Source: Alphaproteobacteria bacterium (lineage in GTDB: Bacteria > Pseudomonadota > Alphaproteobacteria > UBA828). Taken from it: 64,000 bases of DNA. The position numbers and the translations under genes are program-made. Under the pieces are notes generated by a model. The model did no database searches, had not been told where the DNA came from, and saw only the letters and a program-made list of their open reading frames with translations. The DNA lies in NCBI GenBank assembly GCA_022826665.1, contig JAJDUK010000024.1, positions 191,844-255,843 on the forward strand, written 5' to 3'. Positions 9,670 to 19,544 of the stretch are shown here, in pieces. How positions within the stretch are numbered: the first letter of the stretch is position 1; the number at the start of each line of letters is the position of its first letter.

Positions 9670-10160
9670 GCAGGGAGGTTGCGCTCACCCGCGAGGAGCG
9701 CGAGGCGCGCGCGCGGGTCGAGGGGCTGGGGATCGACATCGACGCCTTCGCCGCCGTCTCCAATGTCTTTCGCGTGGCCAATGCCGTGCGCAACTACATG
9801 GAGCGCAACCTGCTCGCCGAATACCGCCTCTCCTTCTCGGGCTTCACGGTGCTCTGGGTGCTGTGGGTGTGGGGGCCGAAGGAATCCAACGTCCTTGCCG
9901 AGGAATCGGGCATCTCCAAGAGCACGCTTACCGGCGTGGTGAAGACCCTGGAAGGGTTGGGCTTCGCCGCCCGCCGCCCCCATGCAGCCGACGGCCGCCG
10001 GGTGCTGGTGGAGGCGACCGAGAAGGGGATGGCCACGGTGCGCGAGATCTTCCCCCGCTTCAACGCGCTCGAAGGCGAGATCACCCGCGACCTCTCCACC
10101 GCGGAGAAGGAGGAGCTCGCGCGAGCGCTTCGGGTCATGCTCCACACCGTCGAGGCCTGA
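9666..10160 (+). CDS. MarR family transcriptional regulator
   Basis: wHTH pattern VLWVLWVWGPKESNVLAEESGISKSTLTGVVKTLEGLGFAARRPHAADGRRVLVEATEKG; overlaps the end of the previous gene by 4 bp. Confidence 0.93.
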   Translation: MSREVALTREEREARARVEGLGIDIDAFAAVSNVFRVANAVRNYMERNLLAEYRLSFSGFTVLWVLWVWGPKESNVLAEESGISKSTLTGVVKTLEGLGFAARRPHAADGRRVLVEATEKGMATVREIFPRFNALEGEITRDLSTAEKEELARALRVMLHTVEA

Positions 10161-10187
10161 CCGCGCCCGCACGACGAGAGGAATCCC

Positions 10188-10583
10188 ATGACAGCACCGA
10201 TCTTCCACATGGCGGCCGGCGCACCCACGCCTGTCGCGCCCTTCAGCCACGCGGTCGAAGCGGATGGCTGGGTGTTCGTCACCGGCCAGATGCCCAACGA
10301 TCCCGATGACGAGGCCGCGCCGCTCCCCGACGGCATCGAGGGCCAGACCCACAACGTCATGGCCAATCTGAAGATCGTGCTCGCCTCCCTCGGCCTCGGG
10401 CTCGAGCATGTCCTCGTCGCGCGGGTCTATCTCACGCACTTCAAGGAGGACTACGCGGCCATGAACGCGGTCTACGAGACCTATTTCGATCCCGAACGGC
10501 GCCCGGCGCGCACGTGCGTGGGCGTCACCGGGCTCGCCCTCGATGCCCGTGTCGAGATCGACCTGCTGGCACGGCGGCCGTGA
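10188..10583 (+). CDS. RidA family protein
   Basis: PVAPFSHAVEADGWVFVTGQ, ARTCVGVTGLALDARVEID. Confidence 0.93.
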   Translation: MTAPIFHMAAGAPTPVAPFSHAVEADGWVFVTGQMPNDPDDEAAPLPDGIEGQTHNVMANLKIVLASLGLGLEHVLVARVYLTHFKEDYAAMNAVYETYFDPERRPARTCVGVTGLALDARVEIDLLARRP

Positions 10584-10602
10584 GGCGGACCGGCAGTCGC
10601 GA

Positions 10603-11475
10603 TCAGGACGCGGAGTCGCCGGCCTCCTCCTGCACCGCGAAGAACGATGCGCGTATCGGCTGCTCGGGCAGCTCGACGGTCGCCTCGGCGAGGCGGGCAC
10701 GGCGCGTAGGCCGGCCGCGCACCATCATGCCCTCGTTGCGGTTCGGCATGGGGTTGCGGGCGATGGGGAACGCGTCCGCAGCGCTGTAGACGCAGATGTA
10801 GAGGCCGCGCGGCGCGGACGAGCGGTTGGGCTCGGAGCCGTGCGCGAGCCGGGTGTGCATCAGGCAGACGCTGCCGGCGGCGCCGAGAACCGGCACCTCG
10901 TGCTCGCGCAGCGAGCGCTCCACGGCGGGCGCGACGAAGCCGGTGAAGCGCTCACCGTCGAAGAGCGAGTGCACCGGGCCGCGGTGGCTGCCGGGCACCG
11001 CCATGAGGCAGCCGTTCTCGGGGGTCATGTCGTCGAGCATGAGCAGGGCGGTCACGACATCGTCGTTCGTGTGCGGCGTGTAGGCGAAGTCCTGGTGGTA
11101 GCGCACCTCGGTGTTCGAGCCGGGCAGCTTGAGGTTGATCTTGCAGTGATGGTGCTTGACGTCGGGGCCGATGAGGGCAGCGACCATGTCGGTCATCGCC
11201 GACTCGCGCATCGCCTCCATGTAGGCGTCGTCGATCTCGCTGGGATTGTTGACCCGCCGCAGCGCGGGCAGCTTCGCGTTGTGCTCGGGCGCCAGGTCGA
11301 AGCGCGGCCGCCCGTCGGTGGTCGGCTCGCCGAACGGCGCGTCGTGGTTCCGGCTATCATCGACCCACCCCGCCAGCACGTCGCGCAGGCGCGTGAGCTG
11401 GCGGCGGTCGACCGCGTTCTCGGCAACGATGAAGCCGTCGCGCCAGAACGCATCGACTTCGTGCTTCGCGATCAT
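10603..11475 (-). CDS. phytanoyl-CoA dioxygenase family protein
   Basis: YHQDFAY (HxD), LMLDDMTPENGCLMAVPGSHRGP, distal HTRLAHGSEPNRS. Confidence 0.9.
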   Translation of the reverse strand: MIAKHEVDAFWRDGFIVAENAVDRRQLTRLRDVLAGWVDDSRNHDAPFGEPTTDGRPRFDLAPEHNAKLPALRRVNNPSEIDDAYMEAMRESAMTDMVAALIGPDVKHHHCKINLKLPGSNTEVRYHQDFAYTPHTNDDVVTALLMLDDMTPENGCLMAVPGSHRGPVHSLFDGERFTGFVAPAVERSLREHEVPVLGAAGSVCLMHTRLAHGSEPNRSSAPRGLYICVYSAADAFPIARNPMPNRNEGMMVRGRPTRRARLAEATVELPEQPIRASFFAVQEEAGDSAS

Positions 11476-11559
11476 GATCCGACCCTTCCCGCGCGCATGC
11501 GTCCCTGCCGTGCTCGGCCCCGCCCGGTGGAGGCGAACGATCTGGCGCAGGCCGAGGAT

Positions 11560-13680
11560 CTAAACCGCGCTCACCTCCACCAGCGTGTCGGAGAAGGTCG
11601 GCGCGTTGCCGTAGTCTGCGAAGGCCGGCGGGTTGATGGCATTCACCGTGCGGCCGTTGGGGCTGCTCTTCGCCCAATAGCCGAGCGGTGCGACCACCAC
11701 ACCGGGGCTTGCGTCCTCGCTGACGTGCGCCACCGCATGGAAAGCGCCTCGGTCGTTGAAGACCTGCACCGCGTTTCCGTCAGCGATGCCGCGGGCACCC
11801 GCGTCGCTCGGATTGATCATCACCATCTGCTCGCCGGCGTGATGAAGCTGGGTATCCATATTGGCGTAGCACGAGTTGAGGAAGGCGTGGGCCTTCGGTG
11901 AGAGCATGTTGAGCGGATAACGCGCGGCGAGCTCGGGGTTGGTGCGCGCTGACTCGTTCTGCGGAATGAAGTTTGGCAACGGGTCCAGCGGCTCGCCCGA
12001 CTGATCGGCGGCATAGCCCTGGCGAAACAGCGGCAGCACCATGTTGCCGGCGGCCTCGGCAACGGACGACTTGAACTCCATCTTGCCGGAGGGCGTCGGG
12101 AAGTTGCCCTCGCGGTGCGGTACGAACTCCTCCGGCGAGCCGACCTTGAGCCGGGCATAGCCGGTCTGGCGCAAGCCATCAAGGTCGATCCCCTCCAGCA
12201 CCGGGTTGTCCCAATCCAGGGCATCAAGCGCCATTTGCTCGTCCGATCGATCCCAGAAGGGGTCGTTGAAGCCCATGGCGCGCGCCAGGCGCCGGAACAG
12301 CTCGGTGTTGGATACCGCCTCGCCGAGCGGCGCGATCGCCGGCTCGTTGAGGGTCAGATAGAGGTGCCCCCACGAGAACATGAGATCAAACTGTTCCAGC
12401 TGCGTCGTGGCGGGCAGCACGATGTCGGCGTAGAGCGCAGTATCGGTGAGGAAGTGCTCGCTCACGACGGTGAACAGGTCCTCGCGCGCGAGACCCTGCA
12501 GCATCTTGTCCTGCTCCGGCGCCACCACGACCGGATTCGAGTTGTAGACGAAGAGCGAGTTGACCTTGTGGTCGAGCTCGCCCGCGAGCGCGGGGCCGAG
12601 CCGCCACTGGTTGATCACCGGTGTGCCTTCGCGGATCCAGTCGGGGCGGCTGAGATCGTCCCACTTCATCGGAAACGCCCAGATCGGCATGTGCAGGATG
12701 CCGCCGCCGCAATGCCGCCAGGAGCCGACCAGGGCGGGGATGCAGGACATCGCCCGCACGGCGTTGCCGCCGGAGGCGTTGCGTTCGATCGCCACGCCCA
12801 TGCGGATCACCGAGGGCTGCGTGGTCGCGAACTCCCGTGCCAGCGTGCGGATGTCGTCGGCCGCAATCCCGGTGATCTCAGCGACCTTATTCGGAGGGAA
12901 GTTCGCCGCACGCTCGGCCAGCTCGTCGTAGCCGACGGTGTACTTCTCGACGTAGTCGTGATCGACCAGGTCCTCGGCGATGATCACGTTGATCATGCCG
13001 AGCGCCAGAGCGGCGTCGGTGCCAGGCTTGATCGGCAGGTGCCAGTCGGCCTGCTTTGCCGTGCGGGTCGCCACCGGATCGATCACCACCACTTTGGCAC
13101 CGCGGCGCTGTGCCTCGGCAATGAAGGGCCAGTGGTGCAGATTGTTGCTGATGGTGTTGATCGCCCAAAGGACGATGTACTTCGAGTAAACGAAGCTTTC
13201 GGGGTCAACCGCGGCGGTCGGCCCGCAGCTCATGAAGAATGCCGTGATCGCGGCAGAGTCGCAGAAGGTCCGTTCCGAGACCGCAGCGCCAAGCTTGTTG
13301 AAGAAGGCATCGCCGGAGTTGAGGCCGTTCAGGATGCCCTCGGTGCCGAGATAGCTGTAAGGCAGAATCGTGCTCGGTCCGTCCTCGTCGATGATGTCGT
13401 TCCAGCGGCGCGAAATCTCTTCGAGCGCGTCGTCCCAGGAGATGCGCTCGAATTCGCCGGCGCCCTTCGCTCCCGTGCGGCGCAGCGGATGCAGCACGCG
13501 ATCCTCGCTGTAGACCCGATTCTGGTAGTCGTTGACCTTGACGCAGAGACCGCCCTGAGTGAACGGGTGGTCGGGATTGCCGCGCACCTGGGTCACCTTG
13601 CCGTCCTCGACGGTGGTGAGCATGGCGCATGTGTCTGGGCAATCGTGAGGACAAGCGCTGAAGACGGTGGTCTCTGCCAT
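11560..13680 (-). CDS. molybdopterin-dependent oxidoreductase
   Basis: N-terminal CPHDCPDTC...GGLCVK Fe-S motif, ISWDDALEEISRRW, IDPVATRTAKQADWHLPIKPGTDAALALGM, C-terminal molydopterin dinucleotide-binding pattern. Confidence 0.95.
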   Translation of the reverse strand: MAETTVFSACPHDCPDTCAMLTTVEDGKVTQVRGNPDHPFTQGGLCVKVNDYQNRVYSEDRVLHPLRRTGAKGAGEFERISWDDALEEISRRWNDIIDEDGPSTILPYSYLGTEGILNGLNSGDAFFNKLGAAVSERTFCDSAAITAFFMSCGPTAAVDPESFVYSKYIVLWAINTISNNLHHWPFIAEAQRRGAKVVVIDPVATRTAKQADWHLPIKPGTDAALALGMINVIIAEDLVDHDYVEKYTVGYDELAERAANFPPNKVAEITGIAADDIRTLAREFATTQPSVIRMGVAIERNASGGNAVRAMSCIPALVGSWRHCGGGILHMPIWAFPMKWDDLSRPDWIREGTPVINQWRLGPALAGELDHKVNSLFVYNSNPVVVAPEQDKMLQGLAREDLFTVVSEHFLTDTALYADIVLPATTQLEQFDLMFSWGHLYLTLNEPAIAPLGEAVSNTELFRRLARAMGFNDPFWDRSDEQMALDALDWDNPVLEGIDLDGLRQTGYARLKVGSPEEFVPHREGNFPTPSGKMEFKSSVAEAAGNMVLPLFRQGYAADQSGEPLDPLPNFIPQNESARTNPELAARYPLNMLSPKAHAFLNSCYANMDTQLHHAGEQMVMINPSDAGARGIADGNAVQVFNDRGAFHAVAHVSEDASPGVVVAPLGYWAKSSPNGRTVNAINPPAFADYGNAPTFSDTLVEVSAV

Positions 13681-13782
13681 GTGTCTATCCCCCCTTTTGT
13701 GACGAGCATGATATAGGCAAGTCCGCGCGGCTGGCTACGCGCATCGCCGCGCTAACCAGTATCGGAGAGGGGCGTCTCGCAC

Positions 13783-14295
13783 ATGGCTGACGGAGACGGC
13801 GGCGGGGGCATAGACAAGGGTCTCTTCACGATGGCCTTCGGCCGCGATGTGGACTTCCACGATACACATCCGCAAGTGGTCTACCTCGACCGGCAGACGG
13901 GCGGCATCGTCTGGCTCTACGAGACGGACGACGACGCCTACATGGAGGTCGGCATACCCGCCGAGGAGAATCGCCAGGAGCGCGAAGCGATCGAGGCCGA
14001 GCCGGAGCGTTATCTGGAGATTCCCGGCCTCGATCACGACGATCACCATCGGATTCTCAGGCGATTCCTGATGTCGGATTGGACCCGCGACAAGGAGCGG
14101 AAACAGCGGGCGGAAGACGCCTACAGGGGCTCGATCGGCAAGTGGAAACGGGACGTCAGAGACGAGGCCGCCGTCGACGCCTTCTATGAGTTCCGAGAAG
14201 CGGAAATCGTGGCGATGGCCGAGGAGTTCCTGCGGGAGAACGGCATCGAGCCGATCTGGAAGTCGTATGGCGAACGGACGCCTGCCGAGAGCTAA
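13783..14295 (+). CDS. UPF0158-like hypothetical protein
   Basis: VVYLDRQTGGIVWLYETDDDAYMEVG pattern and helical tail ending EFLRENGIEPIW. Confidence 0.65.
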   Translation: MADGDGGGGIDKGLFTMAFGRDVDFHDTHPQVVYLDRQTGGIVWLYETDDDAYMEVGIPAEENRQEREAIEAEPERYLEIPGLDHDDHHRILRRFLMSDWTRDKERKQRAEDAYRGSIGKWKRDVRDEAAVDAFYEFREAEIVAMAEEFLRENGIEPIWKSYGERTPAES

Positions 14296-14327
14296 GGACC
14301 GGCGAACGCCCGTCGTTGCACCACGGT

Positions 14328-15143
14328 CTATTCAGGCGAAGGGCTGCGGCGTTCCAAAAAATCTCTGAGGGCGCCGGCACACTCCGGCCCGTGCGAATAG
14401 GCGACGCCGTGACGGGCGCCGGCGACCACGTGCATCTCGCAATCGGGCATGGCGCGCAGCCGTTCCACTTGCGTCTCGAGCGAGACGAAGGGGCTGTCGT
14501 CAGGCGCGATGAGGAGGGTGGGAACGTTGACATCGTTAAGCGCCTCCGTGAGGTCCACCTGCACCAGCATGTCCACGAGGTCGACGCAGGCCTGTGGCGC
14601 CGAGGCACGTTGCGTGTCGTGGAACCAGCGCTCCATCGCGGGGCTCAGGCAACCTGCGGGGAAGCGGAGCGGCATGAGCTTGGCCGACCACGCGTCCATC
14701 CCCAGCCCGTGGACATCGTCCCGGAGCGCCTGCGCCCGCCCGATCGTGCCGCCCCGGTGAGCCGCCGAAACCATGGTCAGCGTTTGAAGGCATCCCGGAT
14801 GGTGCGCGGCGAGATGGAGGCCCACGGTGCCGCCCGTCGATTCGCCGACGAAGTGCACCTGCTGCGTCCCGAGCGCGCCGAGTACGTCGAGAACATCGCC
14901 GGCCATCGCGTCGATAGACCAGGCAGCACCCTCCGCCGGGACGAAGGACCGGCCGAAGCCGCGCAGGTCCACTCGAATGATCCGATAGCGGTCAGCCAGG
15001 ATCGGCAGCCACGTGATCCAGATGTCGGAATCGACGGCGAGCCCGTGGAGAAAGAGGATGGTTTCGCGCGGCTCCTGCCACGGGGGCACGATGTCGCAGA
15101 GCTCGTAGTGGATGTCCCCTTCGAAACGTTCCAGCATCGGCAT
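14328..15143 (-). CDS. alpha/beta hydrolase
   Basis: ETILFLHGLAVDSDIW oxyanion motif, VGESTGG nucleophile elbow, VAGARHGVAYSH distal His. Confidence 0.9.
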   Translation of the reverse strand: MPMLERFEGDIHYELCDIVPPWQEPRETILFLHGLAVDSDIWITWLPILADRYRIIRVDLRGFGRSFVPAEGAAWSIDAMAGDVLDVLGALGTQQVHFVGESTGGTVGLHLAAHHPGCLQTLTMVSAAHRGGTIGRAQALRDDVHGLGMDAWSAKLMPLRFPAGCLSPAMERWFHDTQRASAPQACVDLVDMLVQVDLTEALNDVNVPTLLIAPDDSPFVSLETQVERLRAMPDCEMHVVAGARHGVAYSHGPECAGALRDFLERRSPSPE

Positions 15144-15158
15144 GGCATCGCCTCCGGC

Positions 15159-15473
15159 TCAGGGTTCGACGAGCGCGTAGATCGCGCCGTCCTCGACGAC
15201 GAGGTCATAGCTCCGAATGGGCTCGGTGCAAGGCGGCTCCACCGGCTGGCCGGTCTTGATCTCGAAGCAGCCGCCGTGGAGCGGGCATTCGATGATGTCG
15301 CCGTCTATGAAGCCCTGGGAGAGCCAGGCCTGGCTATGGGAACACGTGTCGTCGGTGGCGAAGAACGCGCCGTCCAGGTTGTAGACCGCGACCGGCGGCA
15401 GGCCGTCGGTCTCGACCCGCAGGATTTCGCCGGCGTAAACGTCATCGACGCGGCAAAGCAGGATCTTCTCCAT
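15159..15473 (-). CDS. Rieske-type [2Fe-2S] ferredoxin
   Basis: CSHSQAWLSQG...CPLHGGCFE Rieske ligands; ATG at 15473. Confidence 0.92.
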   Translation of the reverse strand: MEKILLCRVDDVYAGEILRVETDGLPPVAVYNLDGAFFATDDTCSHSQAWLSQGFIDGDIIECPLHGGCFEIKTGQPVEPPCTEPIRSYDLVVEDGAIYALVEP

Positions 15474-15806
15474 CGTCCGCGTATCTTCCGGCCTGGCGTT
15501 GTGTTGCGGCCCCAGCGCATGTTCCGGCGCCGGGTCGCGTCCGGACGATGGAGTGTCTGAATTCTGCGATCGGTTGACAAGCAAACGACGTGCCGGCGTT
15601 GCGCGGGTTCAGGCCGAGCGCTACAGTCGCGGCGCCGATGCGGCCCTGGCGGGCCGAGTGACCGCCCGAACGACGGAACGGTCGGTCCCCGTCGGCGGCG
15701 GTCGAGGCGCCGTGGAGGTGCGGGAGCGCTCGCTCCAGTCGGATCCAGCCTCATGCACGCAAGTTGAGGAAGAGGCGCGAGCCCCGCAGGGGCCGCGACG
15801 CGCGAC

Positions 15807-16607
15807 GTGTGGCATGGAAGAGGCGACCGGCGGCGGCGATCCTCGGTGCTTCGGGCGGCATGGCTGGTGCTTGCCGTGCTCTCCGCCTGTTGCTGGGCGG
15901 GGCCGGCGGCAGCCGAGCGGGTGATCGTGCTCGCCGCAGCCAGCACCGCACACGTGATCGACGAGGTGATCGAGCAGTTCGAGGCCGGGCCCGACAACAG
16001 TGTCGTGGCCTCCTACGCCGGCACCTCCGCGCTCGCGCGGCAGATCGAGAGCGGCGCGCCGGTCGATATCTTCCTCGCCGCCAACGCGGCATGGATGGAC
16101 CATGTGGAGGCGCAGGGCCTGATCGAGCCCGGCAGCCGTCAGGCGCTCGCCGGCAATCGGCTGGTGTTCGTCACGGGCGACGGCGACATGGCGCCCTTCG
16201 AGCCGTCCGCGGCGCCCGATCTTCCTGCATTGCTGAACGGCGGGCGGCTTGCCATCGGCAACCCCGACCACGTGCCGGCCGGCATTTACGCGCGCCAGGC
16301 ACTGGAAGCGCTCGGCCTTTGGCCCGACGTGCAGAGCCAGCTCGCGCCGGCGGCCGACGTGCGTGCGGCGCTCGCGCTGGTAGCCCGAGGCGAGGCGCCG
16401 CTCGGCATCGTCTACGCCACCGATGCTGCCCTCGTTGAAGACGTGCGTGTCGTTGGGACGATCCCGGCCGCGCTGCATGAGCCCATCGTCTACCCGGTGG
16501 CCCTCGTCGCGGACCGCGCCTCGCCGCCGGCGACGCGCTTCTTCGACTTCCTGACGGGGCCGGAAGGCCGGGCGGCCTTCGCCCGCGCCGGCTTCATCGT
16601 CGAGTGA
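15807..16607 (+). CDS. modA: molybdate ABC transporter substrate-binding protein
   Basis: Signal peptide, VLAAASTAHVIDEVIEQFE, SYAGTSALARQIESGAPVDIFLAANAAWMD, followed by modB and modC. Confidence 0.93.
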   Translation: MWHGRGDRRRRSSVLRAAWLVLAVLSACCWAGPAAAERVIVLAAASTAHVIDEVIEQFEAGPDNSVVASYAGTSALARQIESGAPVDIFLAANAAWMDHVEAQGLIEPGSRQALAGNRLVFVTGDGDMAPFEPSAAPDLPALLNGGRLAIGNPDHVPAGIYARQALEALGLWPDVQSQLAPAADVRAALALVARGEAPLGIVYATDAALVEDVRVVGTIPAALHEPIVYPVALVADRASPPATRFFDFLTGPEGRAAFARAGFIVE

Positions 16608-16611
16608 GACG

Positions 16612-17301
16612 ATGGCGCTAACCCCGCTTGAGGTCGAGGCAATCCAACTCAGCCTGCGGGTGGCGGGCTGGGCGGTGCTGATCAGCCTGCCCCTCGGCAT
16701 CGCCGTCGCCTGGCTGCTGGCGCGCTATCGCTTCCCGGGCCGGGAGCTGCTCAACGGTCTGGTCCACTTGCCGCTGGTGCTGCCGCCGGTGGTGGTGGGT
16801 TTCGTGCTGCTGCTGCTGCTTGGCAGGCAGGGTCCGCTCGGCGCCTGGCTCGACGACTGGTTCGGCATCACCCTCGCCTTCACCTGGCAGGGCGCGGCAG
16901 TGGCCTCGGCCGTGGTCTCCTTCCCGCTCATGGTGCGCGCGATCCGGCTTTCCATCGAGGCCATGGATCGCCGACTGGAGACCGCCGCACGCACCCTCGG
17001 CGCCCCGCCCATCTGGGTCTTCGTGACCATCAACTTGCCGCTGATTGCGCCTGGCGTGCTGACCGGCATTATCCTCGCCTTCGCCCGCTGCCTCGGCGAG
17101 TTCGGCGCGACCATCACCTTCGTCTCCAACATTCCCGGCGAGACCCGGACCCTGCCGCTCGCGCTCTACACCTACACGCAAGTGCCGGGCGGGCTGGACG
17201 GCGCCTTCCGCCTGATGGTGATCGCCATCGTGATCGCCTTCGCCGCGCTGATCGGCTCCGAATTCCTGGCGCGCATCGTCAAGCGCCGGCTGGAGGGGTA
17301 A
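16612..17301 (+). CDS. modB: molybdate ABC transporter permease
   Basis: ARYRFPGRELLNGLVHLPLVLPPVVVGFVLLLLLGRQGPLG, ETAARTLGAPPIWVFVTINLPLIAPGVLTG. Confidence 0.95.
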   Translation: MALTPLEVEAIQLSLRVAGWAVLISLPLGIAVAWLLARYRFPGRELLNGLVHLPLVLPPVVVGFVLLLLLGRQGPLGAWLDDWFGITLAFTWQGAAVASAVVSFPLMVRAIRLSIEAMDRRLETAARTLGAPPIWVFVTINLPLIAPGVLTGIILAFARCLGEFGATITFVSNIPGETRTLPLALYTYTQVPGGLDGAFRLMVIAIVIAFAALIGSEFLARIVKRRLEG

Positions 17302-18404
17302 TGCTGGCGGTCCAGGCGCGACTCACGCGGAGCGAATTCACGCTCGATGCGTCCTTCGGCGCAGAGGCCGACGGTGTGGTGGCGCTATTCGGCGCCTCGG
17401 GCGCCGGCAAGACCACGCTGGCCGATGCCATCGCAGGCCTCGTGCGGCCCGAGGCGGGGCGGATCGCGCTCGGAGACCGTGTGCTCTTCGATGCGGAGGC
17501 CGGGATCAACCTCAAGCCGGAACGCCGCCGGATCGGCTACGTGTTTCAGGATGGCCGCCTCTTCCCCCACCTCAGCGTGCGCCGCAACCTGCTCTACGGG
17601 CTCCGCTTCGCGCCGCGCGACCGGCGCTACGCCACGCTGGAGAGGATCGTGACGCTGCTGGGTCTCGAAGCGCTGCTGCAGCGCCGGCCCGGCACCCTCT
17701 CGGGCGGCGAGCGTCAGCGGGTTGCGCTCGGGCGCGCGCTCATGGCCCAGCCGGAGCTGCTCCTGATGGACGAGCCGCTGGCCGCGCTCGACGTACCCCG
17801 CAAGGCGCAAGTCATCGACTACATCGAGCGGCTGCGGGACGAGATCGGCGTGCCCATCGTCTTCGTCAGCCACGCGGTGGACGAGGTGGCGCGGCTCGCC
17901 GGCACGATCGTGGTCATGGCCGGCGGCAGAGTCGCGGCGGCGGGCCCTGCCGCGGAGATCATGGCGCGTCTCGACCTCGACCCGCTCGCCGGGATCGAGG
18001 CCGCCGGCGCCGTGCTGGACGCGACCGTGCAAAGCCACGACGCGGCTTACGGGCTCACCGAGCTCGCCGTGCCGGGTGGCATCCTGCGCGTGCCGCGCCT
18101 CAGGCTTGTGCCGGGACGGCGGCTCAGGGTCCGCGTGCGGGCGCGGGACGTGTCACTCGCGACCGCCGAGCCGCGCGAGACCAGCGTCCTCAACGTCTTC
18201 CGCGGCCGGGTCGTGGAGATCGGCCCGCGCCGCGGCGCCTCGGTCGACGTGGCGGTCGACATCGGCGCCCGGCTGACGGCGCGGATCACGGCGCGATCGG
18301 CCGATGCGCTGGGCCTCGCACCCGGCACGGAGGTCTACGCGCTGGTCAAGAGCGTCGCGGTCGATCCGGCATCGCTGGTGCAGGCCGAACAGGACAACCC
18401 CTGA
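17301..18404 (+). CDS. modC: molybdate ABC transporter ATP-binding protein
   Basis: GASGAGKTT, LSGGERQRVALGRAL, LLMDEPLAALD, C-terminal TOBE/Mop-like domain. Confidence 0.95.
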   Translation: MLAVQARLTRSEFTLDASFGAEADGVVALFGASGAGKTTLADAIAGLVRPEAGRIALGDRVLFDAEAGINLKPERRRIGYVFQDGRLFPHLSVRRNLLYGLRFAPRDRRYATLERIVTLLGLEALLQRRPGTLSGGERQRVALGRALMAQPELLLMDEPLAALDVPRKAQVIDYIERLRDEIGVPIVFVSHAVDEVARLAGTIVVMAGGRVAAAGPAAEIMARLDLDPLAGIEAAGAVLDATVQSHDAAYGLTELAVPGGILRVPRLRLVPGRRLRVRVRARDVSLATAEPRETSVLNVFRGRVVEIGPRRGASVDVAVDIGARLTARITARSADALGLAPGTEVYALVKSVAVDPASLVQAEQDNP

Positions 18405-18501
18405 TCCGAGCACGGTGGGGGCGCGCGGGGGTCGGTTGCCGGCAACATTTTTTTCCCCTTACCATCCGACGTGGAACCAATCGCCAGACGGGGAGGGCGA
18501 C

Positions 18502-19008
18502 ATGAGAGCCAGCAGAGGATTTGCCGTGGCAGCAGCAGCCATGATGGGCGTTCTATGCGCGGCCCCGAGCGCGTTCGCGCAGGAGAGCGGCAGCTTCAGC
18601 GCAATCGCAACCTACGTTCGAGATTTCACCTCCATAGAGCACGCCGACGGCGCGTATTTCGGCGGCAAGCTGGAGGGCAGCGTCACCACCCTCGCGAGCA
18701 GTGGCGCGCCCTTCGACGAGGGCGGGCACAGCCTGTCGACGTGCGTGATCTTCGGCAAACGCTCGGCCGCCGGTCTCGATCTTCAGACCGCCTGCACGAT
18801 AGTCAACGCCTCCGGCGACACGCTCTATCTCGTGGCTCAGAGGCGCGCGGGCGACGTGGATGCAGGCGGCGGCGGGCAGGGTCAGTTGGAGCTGGCAGGC
18901 GGCACCGGTGTCTATGCCGGGATGGCAGGAAGCTGTGCCTACGAGACCAGCTACCTGGCCAACGATCAGGTCGTCACGACCACGGATTGCTCCTGGCACA
19001 GGGAGTGA
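18502..19008 (+). CDS. secreted hypothetical protein
   Basis: Signal peptide MRASRGFAVAAAAMMGVLCAAPSAFAQ, GGTGVYAGMAGSCAYET. Confidence 0.7.
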   Translation: MRASRGFAVAAAAMMGVLCAAPSAFAQESGSFSAIATYVRDFTSIEHADGAYFGGKLEGSVTTLASSGAPFDEGGHSLSTCVIFGKRSAAGLDLQTACTIVNASGDTLYLVAQRRAGDVDAGGGGQGQLELAGGTGVYAGMAGSCAYETSYLANDQVVTTTDCSWHRE

Positions 19009-19102
19009 TCGTCGCGAGACAGCGCGTTCCGCCCGCGGGCTTGCGCAGGGCCCGCCAACCTGCAACGCTTCGCCGCGGTTATTCCTTGCAGTGGAGGTGG
19101 CT

Positions 19103-19384
19103 ATGGGCGCGGCAACGCCGACCGTGCTAATCGACAACGACCGCGTGCGCGTCACCGAGTGGCGATTCAAGCCCGGCGAGGCGACGGGTTGGCACCGGCA
19201 CGAATACGACTACGTGGTGGTGCCGGTAACGACCGGACACCTCCACCTCGTGGAGCCCGACGGCGAGCGCACAGTCCAAATCGTCCACGGCTCGCCCTAT
19301 TACCGGGACGAAGGGGTCGAGCACGACGTCATCAACCCGAGCGATACCGACGACGTGGTCTTCGTCGAAGTCGAGGTGAAGTAG
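19103..19384 (+). CDS. cupin domain protein
   Basis: TEWRFKPGEATGWHRHEYDYVVVPVTTG cupin motif 1; ATG at 19103. Confidence 0.82.
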   Translation: MGAATPTVLIDNDRVRVTEWRFKPGEATGWHRHEYDYVVVPVTTGHLHLVEPDGERTVQIVHGSPYYRDEGVEHDVINPSDTDDVVFVEVEVK

Positions 19385-19423
19385 GGCCAGCCCCGGCTAG
19401 CGCGCCGGGCCGGAGTCAACGAA

Positions 19424-19441
19424 CCGTCACAATTCCGTATT
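19424..19441 (+). promoter_or_regulatory. putative Pho box upstream of pstS
   Basis: CCGTCACAATTCCGTATT, two imperfect CTGTCAT-like 7-mers 11 bp apart, ~100 bp before the pstS start. Confidence 0.45.
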
Positions 19442-19544
19442 ATTTCCATCTTGGCTCGGCGTTAGCGTTCGCCTGCCATCCCGGGCGGCCGCGCCGGCGC
19501 GCGGTCACGACCGTCGGGATGAGAGCGAACCCGGAGGAAGCCCC

